This document shows positions 16,983 to 25,398 of a DNA stretch of 64,000 bases, one piece after another (within the stretch, counting starts at the first letter, position 1; each line of letters starts with the position of its first letter). The notes under the pieces were generated by a model. It was not told the origin of the DNA, did no database searches, and saw only the letters and a program-made list of their open reading frames with translations. Both the position numbers and the translations under genes were made by a program. This DNA is from Streptomyces sp. Sge12 (GTDB lineage Bacteria; Actinomycetota; Actinomycetes; Streptomycetales; Streptomycetaceae). The DNA lies in contig NZ_CP020555.1 in the NCBI RefSeq assembly GCF_002080455.1, forward strand, positions 3,836,001 to 3,900,000. The letters run 5' to 3'.

Positions 16983-18173
16983 ATGACGCCCATGAGCGCA
17001 CCCGTGAGCAGCGACCGCCCCTTCCTGAACCGCCGCCTCGCGGCCTTCGGCACGACGATCTTCGCGGAGATGTCGGCGCTGGCCGGCCGCACCGGTTCGA
17101 TCAACCTCGGCCAGGGCTTCCCCGACACCGACGGTCCCGCGCAGATCGCGCAGGCGGCCTCCCGCGCGGTCCTCACGGGACTCGGCAACCAGTACCCGCC
17201 GGGGCCCGGCGTCCCGGAGCTGCGCACCGCGATCGCCGCGCACCAGCAGCGCTTCTACGGCCTCGCGTACGACCCCGACACCGAGGTCCTCGTCACCGCC
17301 GGCGCCACGGAGGCCATCGCCGCGTCCCTGCTCGCCCTGCTGGAACCGGGTGACGAGGTCATCGCGCTGGAGCCGTACTACGACTCGTACGCGGCCTGCA
17401 TCGCCATGGCCGGCGCGGTGCGCGTCCCCGTCACCCTGCGCCCGCACGCCGGAGCCTTCGTCCTCGACCTGGACGAACTGCGCGCCGCCGTCACCCCGCG
17501 CACCCGCCTGCTGCTCCTGAACACCCCGCACAACCCGACGGGCACCGTCCTGACCCCGGCCGAACTCGCCGCGGTCGCCGAGCTGGCCGTCGAGCGCGAC
17601 CTGCTGGTCGTCACGGACGAGGTGTACGAGCACCTGGTCTTCGAAGGCGCCCACACCCCCCTGGCGGGCCTGCCGGGCATGCGCGAGCGGACGGTCACCA
17701 TCTCCTCGGCCGGCAAGACCTTCTCGTTCACGGGCTGGAAGGTCGGCTGGGTCACCGCGCCCCCGGAACTGGTCACGGCGGTCCGCTCGGCGAAGCAGTT
17801 CCTCACCTACGTCTCCTCGGGCCCCTTCCAGTACGCGATCGCCGAGGCCCTCGCCCTGCCCGACGCGTACTACGACACCTTCCGCGCGGACCTGGCCGCC
17901 AAGCGCGACATCCTCGCCGACGGCCTGGCGGCGGCCGGCTTCGAGGTCTACCGCCCGCAGGGCACCTACTTCATCACCACGGACATCACCCCCCTCGGCG
18001 AGAAGGACGGCCTCGCCTTCTGCCGCGCCCTCCCCGAACGCTGCGGCGTGGTCGCCATCCCGAACCAGGTCTTCTACGACGACAAGTCCGCGGGCGCCAC
18101 CCAGGTCCGCTGGGCCTTCTGCAAGCGCGAGGAAGTCCTGCGGGAGGCCGTGGAGCGGCTGCGGGAGCTTTAG
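16983..18173 (+). CDS. Class I/II PLP-dependent aminotransferase
   Basis: This encodes 396 aa, a fold-type I aminotransferase. It has INLGQGFPDTDGP near residue 38, the substrate/PLP stretch LLLNTPHNPTGTVL near residue 177, DEVYEHLVFEG near residue 210, and the PLP lysine in ISSAGKTFSFTGWKVGW near residue 243. The GQGFPD motif and overall shape resemble the kynurenine aminotransferase / glutamine transaminase K group and succinyldiaminopimelate aminotransferases (DapC-like). Substrate specificity is not decidable here. ATG 16983 and ATG 16992 are both possible starts. It is divergent from the Cys-rich gene and stands alone. Confidence 0.9.
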   Translation: MTPMSAPVSSDRPFLNRRLAAFGTTIFAEMSALAGRTGSINLGQGFPDTDGPAQIAQAASRAVLTGLGNQYPPGPGVPELRTAIAAHQQRFYGLAYDPDTEVLVTAGATEAIAASLLALLEPGDEVIALEPYYDSYAACIAMAGAVRVPVTLRPHAGAFVLDLDELRAAVTPRTRLLLLNTPHNPTGTVLTPAELAAVAELAVERDLLVVTDEVYEHLVFEGAHTPLAGLPGMRERTVTISSAGKTFSFTGWKVGWVTAPPELVTAVRSAKQFLTYVSSGPFQYAIAEALALPDAYYDTFRADLAAKRDILADGLAAAGFEVYRPQGTYFITTDITPLGEKDGLAFCRALPERCGVVAIPNQVFYDDKSAGATQVRWAFCKREEVLREAVERLREL

Positions 18174-18335
18174 GGGCGCGGCGCGGATTCCGTCCGGAGC
18201 GGGCGTTCGCGTGCCGGTCACCAAGCGTCCTTGCGGGGTTGTGTGGCCGGTGTGAAGCTGTGCGTCGTGCACCTGCCCCAAGCCCTCACCAACGGGTGAG
18301 CGGACCCACCACGGCGAGCCGGAAAGTCGGGATTC

Positions 18336-19526
18336 ATGGCAACGGGCAGAGCGGCCGTGTCCGCGTCGCCGCTGGAGATGCGCGCGGTCAGGGCCGTACG
18401 GTCCGCCGCGCCCACCACCGTGATAGCGCTCGGGGTGTTCGCCGCCGTGCGCGGGGCCGGGGTGCTGGTGCTCGCCCTCGGGGCCTGGTGGGCCGGGCGG
18501 GATCCGCTCAAGGTGCTCGGCCGGTCCTGGGACTCCGACTGGTACCTCAGGATCGCCGCCCACGGCTACGGGCGGACCCTGATGTGGCCCGAGGCCGCCA
18601 CCGGCACCGGGCCCGTGCAGAGCGACCTCGCCTTCTTCCCGCTCTACCCGACCCTGGTACGGGTCGTCTCCGAGGTACTGCCCGGCGGGACGGTCCCCGC
18701 CGCGCTCCTCGTCGCCTGGGTCTCCGCCGGGGTGGCCGCCCTCGGGATCTACCGGGTCGGGGAGCGGGTGATCGGCCCGCGCGCCGGACTGCTGCTCGTC
18801 GGGCTGTGGGCGGCGCTGCCGCACGCGGTGGTGCTGACCCTCGCCTACACCGAGGCCCTGCTGGCCGCCTTCGCCGCGTGGGCGCTGCACGCCCTGCTGC
18901 GCGGCCGCTGGCTGTGGGCCGCGGGCCTCGCCGTACTGGCCGGGCTGACCCGGCCCACCGGGCTGGCCGTCGCGGCCGCCGTCTCGGCCATGGCCCTCCA
19001 CGAGATCGTCGTACGAAGATCCCGGGAACCCGAGGTGTGGCTGGCCGGGCTGCTGGCGCCGGCGGGCTGGGCGGCGTACGTCCTCGGCGTCGGGCTGAAG
19101 GTGGACGACCCGCTCGGCGGATACTTCGCCGTGCAGCGCAGCTGGGGATCGCGCTTCGACTTCGGCATCGGGGCGCTGCGCTCGGCGGAGCGGGTGCTGA
19201 CCGGCGGGCACGTGCCGCTCGCCACCACCGTGACGGTGGTCCTGCTGGCCGCCGCCGGGCTGCTGGCGGCCTCGCTGCTCCTGGACCGCACCCCGCTGCC
19301 GCTGCTCGCGTACACCGCGGTCCTGCTGGTGATGGCCTACGGCGGGGCGGGCTTCTTCGAGTCCAAGCCGCGCTTCCTGCTGCCGGCCTTCCCGCTGCTC
19401 CTGCCGGTGGCCGCGGTCATGGCGAGAGCCCGGCCGCGCACCGCGGTCATGGTGACCGCGGTGGTGGCCGGGCTCTCGTACGGCTACGGGCTGTACCTGT
19501 TGCTGGTCGCCCGCGTGCCGCTGTAA
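18336..19526 (+). CDS. Integral membrane glycosyltransferase (PIG-V / mannosyltransferase-like)
   Basis: This encodes 396 aa with about nine transmembrane helices. The first extracytoplasmic loop carries WDSDWYLRIAAHGYG near residue 65 and SDLAFFPLYPTLVR near residue 95. These acidic and FFPLYP motifs are typical of GT-C glycosyltransferases of the PIG-V/GT76 group, which use polyprenyl-phosphate sugars as donors. The C-terminal loop FFESKPRFLLPAFP also fits. It likely adds a mannose or other sugar to a lipid or protein at the outer face of the membrane; the acceptor is unknown. It starts at ATG 18336 and converges with the YbjN gene 3 bases away. Confidence 0.83.
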   Translation: MATGRAAVSASPLEMRAVRAVRSAAPTTVIALGVFAAVRGAGVLVLALGAWWAGRDPLKVLGRSWDSDWYLRIAAHGYGRTLMWPEAATGTGPVQSDLAFFPLYPTLVRVVSEVLPGGTVPAALLVAWVSAGVAALGIYRVGERVIGPRAGLLLVGLWAALPHAVVLTLAYTEALLAAFAAWALHALLRGRWLWAAGLAVLAGLTRPTGLAVAAAVSAMALHEIVVRRSREPEVWLAGLLAPAGWAAYVLGVGLKVDDPLGGYFAVQRSWGSRFDFGIGALRSAERVLTGGHVPLATTVTVVLLAAAGLLAASLLLDRTPLPLLAYTAVLLVMAYGGAGFFESKPRFLLPAFPLLLPVAAVMARARPRTAVMVTAVVAGLSYGYGLYLLLVARVPL

Positions 19527-19529
19527 CGG

Positions 19530-20075
19530 CTAGTTGCTGGCGTCGCCGTTGCTGTCGTCGTCGCCGTCGGCGGAGTCGATGTCCTGCTCCAGGCCGAGCT
19601 GCTCGACGAGCCACTTGTCGAACTCGATGGACGCGCGGACCCAGCTGACCGTGGAGGACACGAAGTGCTCCAGGTTGACGCCGGTGCCGATCAGCATCTG
19701 CGCCTCACCGATCAGGCGGACCGAGCCGTCGTCGTGGGTGTGGCTGTAGACCTTCGGCCACAGGGTGCGGCGGTTCCAGTCGTCGATCGACTCGAGAAGC
19801 TGGGGCTTCTCGTCGATCTTGTGCGGACGGTCGTAGAAGGTACGCACAGAGAAAACCTGCTGCTCGTCCTCGCCGCGGAACATGAAGTAGGTACGGAACT
19901 CCTCCCACGGCGCCGCGAGGTCACCCTCGTCGTCGACGACGTACTTGAGTTCCATCTGCTCCAGCAGCTGCTTGACCAGATCCTGGTCGGGGACGACGGG
20001 GCCCGCCGGTCCTGTGGCCTGCGGTTCGGGCTGCTGCCCTCCGAAGTTCGGAATCGAGGCCGGGTCGATGCTCAC
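19530..20075 (-). CDS. YbjN domain-containing protein
   Basis: This encodes 181 aa. After a Pro/Gln-rich N-terminal ~30 residues comes a YbjN domain (type III secretion chaperone-like fold): LVKQLLEQMELKYVVDDEGDLAA, FMFRGEDEQQVFSVRTFY, and a C-terminal helix SSTVSWVRASIEFDKWLVEQL. It ends in an acidic Asp/Ser/Asn tail. No enzyme motif is present. In E. coli YbjN is linked to stress and motility regulation, but here the role is unknown. It ends 3 bases from the convergent glycosyltransferase gene, with no terminator seen between them. Confidence 0.83.
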   Translation of the reverse strand: MSIDPASIPNFGGQQPEPQATGPAGPVVPDQDLVKQLLEQMELKYVVDDEGDLAAPWEEFRTYFMFRGEDEQQVFSVRTFYDRPHKIDEKPQLLESIDDWNRRTLWPKVYSHTHDDGSVRLIGEAQMLIGTGVNLEHFVSSTVSWVRASIEFDKWLVEQLGLEQDIDSADGDDDSNGDASN

Positions 20076-20172
20076 CGTGTACTTCCCTTCGTGCGGATAC
20101 CTGCATCCTCCCCCATGTCGCCCACCCCGTGTCCAGCCCCGGAGGCCCTATCCGCTCCGGGCGGAAACGCGT

Positions 20173-20238
20173 CCCGCCCGGAGCCCGGCCCCGGCCCGCC
20201 CGGAGCCCGCCCGGAGCCCGCCCGGAGCCCGCCCGGAG
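20173..20238. repeat. 11-bp GC tandem repeats downstream of clpB
   Basis: The unit cccgcccggag occurs once at 20173-20183 and then four times in direct tandem from 20195 to 20238. It lies between the clpB stop and the YbjN start. It may act as a terminator-like element or be slippage-generated. Confidence 0.7.
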
Positions 20239-20263
20239 CGGGCCGGGGGCCGGCCGGGGGAGC

Positions 20264-22864
20264 TCAGAGTGCCTTGCCGACCAGCAGGTCCTCGCCCGCC
20301 ACGTCGACCCGTACCGTGTCGCCGTCCCTGACCTCGCCGGAGAGGATCTCCTTCGCCAGCCGGTCGCCGATCGCCGTCTGGATCAGGCGGCGCAGCGGCC
20401 GGGCGCCGTACGCCGGGTCGTTGCCCTTGTCCGCCAGCCAGGCCAGGGCCTCGGGGGTGACGTCCAGGGTCAGCCGGCGGTCGGCGAGGCGCCGGGCCAG
20501 GCGGCCGATCTGGAGCTCCGCGATGTGGGCGAGCTCGTCCCGGTTCAGCGCGGAGAAGACGACCAGGTCGTCCAGGCGGTTGAGGAACTCCGGCTTGAAG
20601 GAGGCCCGCACCACGTCCAGGACCTGCTGCTTCTTCTGCTCCGCCGGGGTGAGCGGGTCCACCAGGAACTGGCTGCCCAGGTTCGAGGTCAGGATGAGGA
20701 TGGTGTTGCGGAAATCCACCGTCCGGCCCTGCCCGTCCGTGAGCCGGCCGTCGTCCAGGACCTGGAGCAGGACGTCGAAGACCTCGGGGTGGGCCTTCTC
20801 CACCTCGTCCAGCAGCACCACGCTGTAGGGGCGGCGGCGGACGGCCTCGGTCAGCTGGCCGCCCTCCTCGTAGCCGACGTAGCCGGGCGGGGCGCCGACG
20901 AGACGGGCCACGCTGTGCTTCTCGCCGTACTCCGACATGTCGATGCGGACCATGGCCCGCTCGTCGTCGAAGAGGAAGTCGGCGAGCGCCTTGGCCAGCT
21001 CCGTCTTGCCCACGCCGGTGGGGCCGAGGAAGAGGAAGGAGCCGGTCGGGCGGTCCGGGTCGGCGATGCCGGCGCGGGTGCGGCGCACGGCGTCCGAGAC
21101 GGCCCGCACGGCCTCGCCCTGGCCGATCAGCCGGCGGCCCAGCTCGTCCTCCATGCGGAGCAGCTTCTGGGTCTCGCCCTCCAGCAGCCGGCCGGCCGGG
21201 ATGCCGGTCCAGGCGCCCACCACGTCGGCGATGTCGTCGGGGCCGACCTCGTCCTTGACCATCGCGGACTTGGAGCTGCCGGTCTTGGAGGCCTCTTCCT
21301 CCTCCTCGGTGGCCTCCGCCAGCTCGCGCTCCAGGGTCGGGATCTCCCCGTAGAGCAGCTTGGAGGCGGTGTCGAAGTCGCCGTCGCGCTGGGCGCGCTC
21401 GGCCTGGCCGCGCAGGTCGTCCAGGCGTTCCTTGAGTTCACCGACCCGGTTGAGGGACTGCTTCTCCTTCTCCCAGCGGGCGGTCAGGCCGCGCAGCTCC
21501 TCCTCCCGGTCCGCGAGGTCCTTGCGGATCTTCTCCAGGCGCTCGATGGAGGCCGGGTCGGACTCGTTCTTCAGGGCCAGCTCCTCCATCCGCAGCCGGT
21601 CCACGGAGCGCTGGAGCTCGTCGATCTCCAGCGGGGAGGAGTCGATCTCCATGCGCAGCCGGGACGCGGCCTCGTCGACGAGGTCGATGGCCTTGTCGGG
21701 GAGGAAGCGGGAGGTGATGTACCGGTCGGAGAGGGTCGCGGCGGCCACCAGCGCACTGTCGTTGATCACGACCTTGTGGTGGGCCTCGTAGCGGCCCTTG
21801 AGCCCGCGCAGGATCGCGATCGTGTCCTCGACGGACGGCTCGGCGACCAGCACCTGCTGGAAGCGCCGCTCCAGCGCCGGGTCCTTCTCGATCCGCTCGC
21901 GGTACTCGTCGAGGGTGGTCGCGCCGACCATCCGCAGCTCGCCGCGGGCCAGCATGGGCTTGAGCATGTTGCCGGCGTCCATGGCGGAGTCGCCGCCGGC
22001 GCCCGCGCCGACGACCGTGTGCAGCTCGTCGATGAAGGTGATGATCTGGCCGTCGCTCGACTTGATCTCGGCCAGTACGGTCTTCAGCCGCTCCTCGAAC
22101 TCGCCGCGGTACTTGGCGCCGGCGACCATGGCGCCGAGGTCCAGGGAGACGAGGCGCTTGTTCTTCAGGGACTCGGGGACGTCGCCCTTGATGATGCGCT
22201 GGGCCAGGCCCTCGACGACGGCGGTCTTGCCGACGCCGGGCTCGCCGATGAGCACCGGGTTGTTCTTCGTACGGCGCGAGAGCACCTGCACGACGCGCCG
22301 GATCTCCTGGTCGCGGCCGATGACCGGGTCGAGCTTGCCCTCACGCGCCGCTGCGGTGAAGTCGGTGCCGAACTTCTCCAGGGCCTTGTACTGGCCCTCG
22401 GGATCGGGGGTGGTCACCCGCCGTCCTCCTCGTGCGTTCTCGAAGGCGTCGAGCAGCTTCTTCGCCGTCGCGCCCTGGGTGGAAAGGACCTCGCCGGCCG
22501 CGCCGCCCTTGGCGGCGATGGCGATGAGGAGGTGTTCGGTGGAGAGGTAGTCGTCGCCGAGCCGGCCGGCCTGCGCGTCGGCCTCGGCGAGTACGGCGAG
22601 CAGGTCGCGGGAGGGCTGCGGGGGCGCGACCGTGGACCCGGTGACGCTGGGCAGGGCCGCGAGCAGCCGCTCGGCGCCGCTGCGCACGGCGACCAGGTCG
22701 GCGTCGGTGGCGACCAGCAGGTCGGTCAGGTTCTCGTTGTCCTCGCCGGCGAGGAGGGCCAGCAGCAGGTGCGCGGGGGTCAGATCCGCATGGCCGTCCT
22801 TGACGGCCCTGCTGGTGGCGGCGTTCAGCGCGTCACGGCTCTTGTTGGTCAGCTCGGCGTCCAC
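20264..22864 (-). CDS. clpB: ClpB protein disaggregase (Hsp100)
   Basis: This encodes 866 aa, a hexameric AAA+ disaggregase that works with DnaK/DnaJ/GrpE to resolubilise aggregated proteins. The N-terminal Clp-N repeats are followed by the first AAA module (Walker A GEPGVGKTAV near residue 208). The ClpB-specific coiled-coil middle domain (residues ~400-525, rich in ELRGLTARWEKEKQ-like heptads) and the second AAA module (GPTGVGKTEL near residue 617) come next. MDAELTNKSRDALNAA matches the actinobacterial start. A HAIR operator about 70 bases upstream places it under HspR, as known for Streptomyces. The gene is monocistronic and divergent from a PPOX-fold gene. Confidence 0.97.
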   Translation of the reverse strand: MDAELTNKSRDALNAATSRAVKDGHADLTPAHLLLALLAGEDNENLTDLLVATDADLVAVRSGAERLLAALPSVTGSTVAPPQPSRDLLAVLAEADAQAGRLGDDYLSTEHLLIAIAAKGGAAGEVLSTQGATAKKLLDAFENARGGRRVTTPDPEGQYKALEKFGTDFTAAAREGKLDPVIGRDQEIRRVVQVLSRRTKNNPVLIGEPGVGKTAVVEGLAQRIIKGDVPESLKNKRLVSLDLGAMVAGAKYRGEFEERLKTVLAEIKSSDGQIITFIDELHTVVGAGAGGDSAMDAGNMLKPMLARGELRMVGATTLDEYRERIEKDPALERRFQQVLVAEPSVEDTIAILRGLKGRYEAHHKVVINDSALVAAATLSDRYITSRFLPDKAIDLVDEAASRLRMEIDSSPLEIDELQRSVDRLRMEELALKNESDPASIERLEKIRKDLADREEELRGLTARWEKEKQSLNRVGELKERLDDLRGQAERAQRDGDFDTASKLLYGEIPTLERELAEATEEEEEASKTGSSKSAMVKDEVGPDDIADVVGAWTGIPAGRLLEGETQKLLRMEDELGRRLIGQGEAVRAVSDAVRRTRAGIADPDRPTGSFLFLGPTGVGKTELAKALADFLFDDERAMVRIDMSEYGEKHSVARLVGAPPGYVGYEEGGQLTEAVRRRPYSVVLLDEVEKAHPEVFDVLLQVLDDGRLTDGQGRTVDFRNTILILTSNLGSQFLVDPLTPAEQKKQQVLDVVRASFKPEFLNRLDDLVVFSALNRDELAHIAELQIGRLARRLADRRLTLDVTPEALAWLADKGNDPAYGARPLRRLIQTAIGDRLAKEILSGEVRDGDTVRVDVAGEDLLVGKAL

Positions 22865-22929
22865 TGCGTCTTCTCCTCTCCCCGAGGGGTGCGTCCTCCA
22901 ACAACACTGACAGCGTCAGCGTATGCAAA

Positions 22930-22950
22930 GTTGAGTCTATTCCACTCAAG
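22930..22950. promoter_or_regulatory. HAIR operator (HspR binding site) between clpB and the PPOX gene
   Basis: GTTGAGT and ACTCAAG, separated by 7 bases, match the HAIR consensus CTTGAGT-N7-ACTCAAG with one mismatch. HspR, encoded at 25399-25875, represses heat-shock genes from such sites. The site lies 66 bases upstream of clpB and 37 bases upstream of the divergent gene at 22988. Confidence 0.93.
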
Positions 22951-22987
22951 GCAACTGAGGACACCGTTGCGCCGTACCCTTCGGCGC

Positions 22988-23401
22988 ATGTCCCATGACG
23001 TACTCAACCCGACGCCCGAGTACCTCGCCTTCTGGCGGGAGCGGCACGTCTGCACCCTGACCACCCCGCGCCCCGACGGCACGCCCCACGTGGTGCCGGT
23101 GGGCGTGACGTACGACCCGGAGGCCGGCCTGGCCCGGGTGATCAGCAACCGGCACAGCAAGAAGGTGCGCAACATCCTGGTGGCGCAGGAGGCGCAGCCG
23201 CAGGGCGCACGCGTCGCGGTCTGCCAGATGGAGGGGCGGCGCTGGGCCACCCTGGAGGGCCGCGCGGTGATCCGCACGGACGAGGCGTCGGTCGCCGACG
23301 CGGTGGCGCGCTACGCGGAGCGCTACGGGCGCACGCCGTCGCCCAATCCCGACCGCGTGGTCATGGAGATCACCCTGGACCGGGCCATGGGGCGCGCGTA
23401 G
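22988..23401 (+). CDS. Pyridoxamine-5'-phosphate-oxidase-fold (PPOX, F420/FMN-type) protein
   Basis: This encodes 137 aa with the split-barrel fold. Landmarks are LAFWRERHVCTLTTPRPDGTP near residue 10 (strand plus the DGTPH turn), VVPVGVTYDPEAGLARVISN, SKKVRNI and RRWATLEGRA, typical of F420- or FMN-dependent PPOX-class oxidoreductases. The reaction cannot be assigned. The ATG at 22988 is chosen as the first codon of conserved sequence. It is divergently arranged with clpB, and its start lies only 37 bases from the HAIR site, so HspR may control it too. A 19-bp hairpin follows. Confidence 0.83.
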   Translation: MSHDVLNPTPEYLAFWRERHVCTLTTPRPDGTPHVVPVGVTYDPEAGLARVISNRHSKKVRNILVAQEAQPQGARVAVCQMEGRRWATLEGRAVIRTDEASVADAVARYAERYGRTPSPNPDRVVMEITLDRAMGRA

Positions 23402-23487
23402 AAGGGGTGCCGTGCCGGTCGGGCCGGACACACCCCTGGGGCGGTTGATTCTTCATCTTGTCCGGTTCAGGCACTGGACGCGGACAT

Positions 23488-23531
23488 CACAACGGCGCCA
23501 TCGTGGTCAGGTCCACGATGGCGCCGTTGTG
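23488..23531. terminator. Bidirectional terminator between convergent genes
   Basis: A perfect 19-bp inverted repeat (cacaacggcgccatcgtgg at 23488-23506 with 23513-23531) and a 6-nt loop lie between the PPOX gene (+) and the Rieske-like gene (-). It can serve both strands. Confidence 0.88.
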
Positions 23532-23574
23532 TGGGGGTAGCGCCTGAGCGATCTGGAACGACGGGGGAATCGCT

Positions 23575-23889
23575 TCAGGCACTGCGGGGGGTGGCGGTGG
23601 TGATATCGGGTTCGAAGAGCTGGTGGTCGCGCTGATCGAGATTGACGAAGACCATTCCGTAGCGCACCTCGCAGCGGACGGGCTGCGGCGCGCCCCGCGG
23701 GCGGCGCAGGCACCGGTAGGCACGTACGTCCTCGTCCTCCTCGCGCACGACGACGATCGGTTGGCCGAACAGGGTGACCATCAGCGAGTCGCCAGGGTGG
23801 GGGATGGCCGTGGCGAGATCGATGAACTGCCAGCCCGAGCGGTACGCGGAGGCCATCTCGCGGCGGAAGCCGCGGTCGTCGGGGGTCAC
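23575..23889 (-). CDS. Degenerate Rieske-like small protein
   Basis: This encodes 104 aa. The region WQFIDLATAIPHPGDSLMV, then LFGQPIVVVREEDEDVRAYR and YGMVFVNLDQRDHQ, follows the N-terminal Rieske domain of ring-hydroxylating oxygenase alpha subunits. The cluster ligands are missing. The place of CPHRG reads CLRRPRGA, and the second CxxH with the intervening loop is gone. No iron centre is expected, and the catalytic C-terminal domain is absent. It starts at GTG 23889, overlapping the upstream small secreted-protein gene by 4 bases, so the two are translationally coupled. It is either a repurposed scaffold or a decayed gene; the intact frame and coupling favour the former. Confidence 0.68.
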   Translation of the reverse strand: MTPDDRGFRREMASAYRSGWQFIDLATAIPHPGDSLMVTLFGQPIVVVREEDEDVRAYRCLRRPRGAPQPVRCEVRYGMVFVNLDQRDHQLFEPDITTATPRSA

Positions 23890-24149
23890 GCGGACACCGT
23901 CACAGGGGTCTCGGTCCAGCCCGTATCGTCCTTACCCCCGCCACTCAGCCGGCCGCTGGTCCAGCCGGTGTCCGCGTACTTACCCACGGGCGCCGTGGTC
24001 CAGCCGGTGTCGAACTCCGTGCTCGTCAGGCTCGTGCCCTGACCGTCCCTAGCGCTCCCCGCGTCACTTTCGACGGCGCTGACTGCCCCAAAAACCGCAA
24101 CGGCGGAGAAAACTATGGCAAGCACCGAGCGAAGCATTCTCTTGTACAT
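23886..24149 (-). CDS. Small secreted protein with three DTGWT repeats
   Basis: This encodes 87 aa. A basic start (MYKRMLR) and hydrophobic core (SVLAIVFSAVAVFGAVSA) form a signal peptide. The remaining ~60 residues are hydrophilic and contain three spaced copies of DTGWT (FDTGWTTAPVGKY, ADTGWTSG, DDTGWTETP). No known domain is recognised. The repeat layout resembles precursor peptides or secreted signals rather than an enzyme. ATG 24149 is taken; an in-frame GTG six codons upstream (24167) is possible. It is the first gene of a coupled pair with the Rieske-like gene and is divergent from a ligand-sensing type regulator, a typical arrangement for a dedicated control circuit. Confidence 0.68.
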   Translation of the reverse strand: MYKRMLRSVLAIVFSAVAVFGAVSAVESDAGSARDGQGTSLTSTEFDTGWTTAPVGKYADTGWTSGRLSGGGKDDTGWTETPVTVSA

Positions 24150-24278
24150 GGTCGGCTTCGTCCTCACTTGATGGAATCCTCTCCCCCGCGTGACAGACGA
24201 TGGCTCATTCAGGCACGTCAATGCCACAGGGACGATGCATCATGTTCTTGCATGTTCAGGACCCTGGGGGGTGGAGAT

Positions 24279-25328
24279 TTGACGCGAATCGAGACAAAAG
24301 CGACACATCCGCACCCCGTCACGTCCATGTGCGCCGAGGGGACGCGGCTCTACGCGACCGCGCTGAGCACCGGCCGGATCGCCCGGGGCGAGATCAAGAA
24401 CGCCCCCTGCCTGCTTGAATTCGCTCTTCTGCAACCCGACCCGGATGACGCGAACCAACTGCGTCCGGTTCCCCCGTCCGTCGCATTGGCTCAACGGCTT
24501 CATCCGATTGAACGTGAGATCCAGGACCGCCGACGCAGCGCTGTAGATCTCACCGACACTTTCGAGCCTTTCCTTGCCATCAGCGCACAGAGCCCGGCCA
24601 ACACCCATGCCATCACGGTGCTGGAGGGTTTCGAACAGATCAACGCCGCCCTGAACCTCGCGACGGCCGAATGCCACACCGAGGTGCTGACGGTCCAGCC
24701 GGGCGGAGCGCGGCCCTCCCTGGCCCTCACCCAGGCCCTGGAACGCGACCAGCCGCTGATCGACCGCGGGGTCAGCATACGGACCCTGTACCAGCACACC
24801 GCACGGCACAGCCAGGGCACGCTCGCCTACGTGGAGCGGATCTCGACGGGCAAGGTGGAGATCCGCACCCTGGAGGAGCTGATCGAGCGCCTCATCATCT
24901 TCGACCGCACGGTCGCCTTCATCCCGGTGAGCGACGACCGCCGGGTCGCCCTGGAACTGCGCCACCCGGGCCTGGTCGACTACCTCATCAAGGTGTTCGA
25001 GCAGCTCTGGCACCGCGCCGTGCCCCTCCAGGAGGAAGTGACGTACCGCAGCACCCCCGGCGGGATCTCCGGCGTGCAGCGGACCATCGCGCAGCTCCTG
25101 ATCGAGGGTCACGTCGACGAGGCCATCGCGCGCCGCCTCGGTATGAACGTCCGCACCTGCCGGGCGCACATCGCCAAGCTCGCCACCACCCTCGGCAGCG
25201 GCAGCCGCGCCCAGCTCGGCTATCTCATCGCCCGTTCCGGCATCCTGGGCCGCCCCTCCGGGCCCGAACAGGACTGCGAGGGGCATCCGGACCACGAGGA
25301 CCACGAAGCGGACCGGGAAGGGCTCTGA
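24279..25328 (+). CDS. LuxR-type HTH regulator with N-terminal TrmB/PLD-like sensory region
   Basis: This encodes about 349 aa. Residues ~20-70 look like a degenerate winged helix (CLLEFALLQPDPDDANQLRPV). The middle ~150 residues contain the ligand-domain pattern seen in Streptomyces TrmB-type regulators (RGVSIRTLYQHTARHSQGTLAYVERI and FDRTVAFIPVSDDRRVAL). The C-terminus is a LuxR-type HTH (IAQLLIEGHVDEAIARRLGM, then TCRAHIAKLATTLGSGSRAQ). The start is uncertain. TTG 24279 has gggggtggag just upstream and fits best; the frame is open from 24168. It is divergent from the DTGWT small gene with a shared 130-base promoter region and probably controls it (inference). Confidence 0.78.
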   Translation: MTRIETKATHPHPVTSMCAEGTRLYATALSTGRIARGEIKNAPCLLEFALLQPDPDDANQLRPVPPSVALAQRLHPIEREIQDRRRSAVDLTDTFEPFLAISAQSPANTHAITVLEGFEQINAALNLATAECHTEVLTVQPGGARPSLALTQALERDQPLIDRGVSIRTLYQHTARHSQGTLAYVERISTGKVEIRTLEELIERLIIFDRTVAFIPVSDDRRVALELRHPGLVDYLIKVFEQLWHRAVPLQEEVTYRSTPGGISGVQRTIAQLLIEGHVDEAIARRLGMNVRTCRAHIAKLATTLGSGSRAQLGYLIARSGILGRPSGPEQDCEGHPDHEDHEADREGL

Positions 25329-25334
25329 CAGCCC

Positions 25335-25370
25335 TCAGGCCCCGCCCCCGGGAAGGGGAACGGGGCCTGA
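25335..25370. terminator. Terminator between the regulator and hspR
   Basis: A 10-bp perfect stem (tcaggccccg at 25335-25344 with 25361-25370) with a 16-nt G/C-rich loop lies between convergent genes. It starts 6 bases after the regulator stop and can also serve the end of the dnaK operon. Confidence 0.8.
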
Positions 25371-25398
25371 AGCATGCGGGCCTCGGTGAGGGACCTGC

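Noticed and set aside
20129..22987. Long plus-strand open frame opposite clpB
   Set aside because: Antisense of clpB; only its last part, from 22988, is a real gene (PPOX fold).
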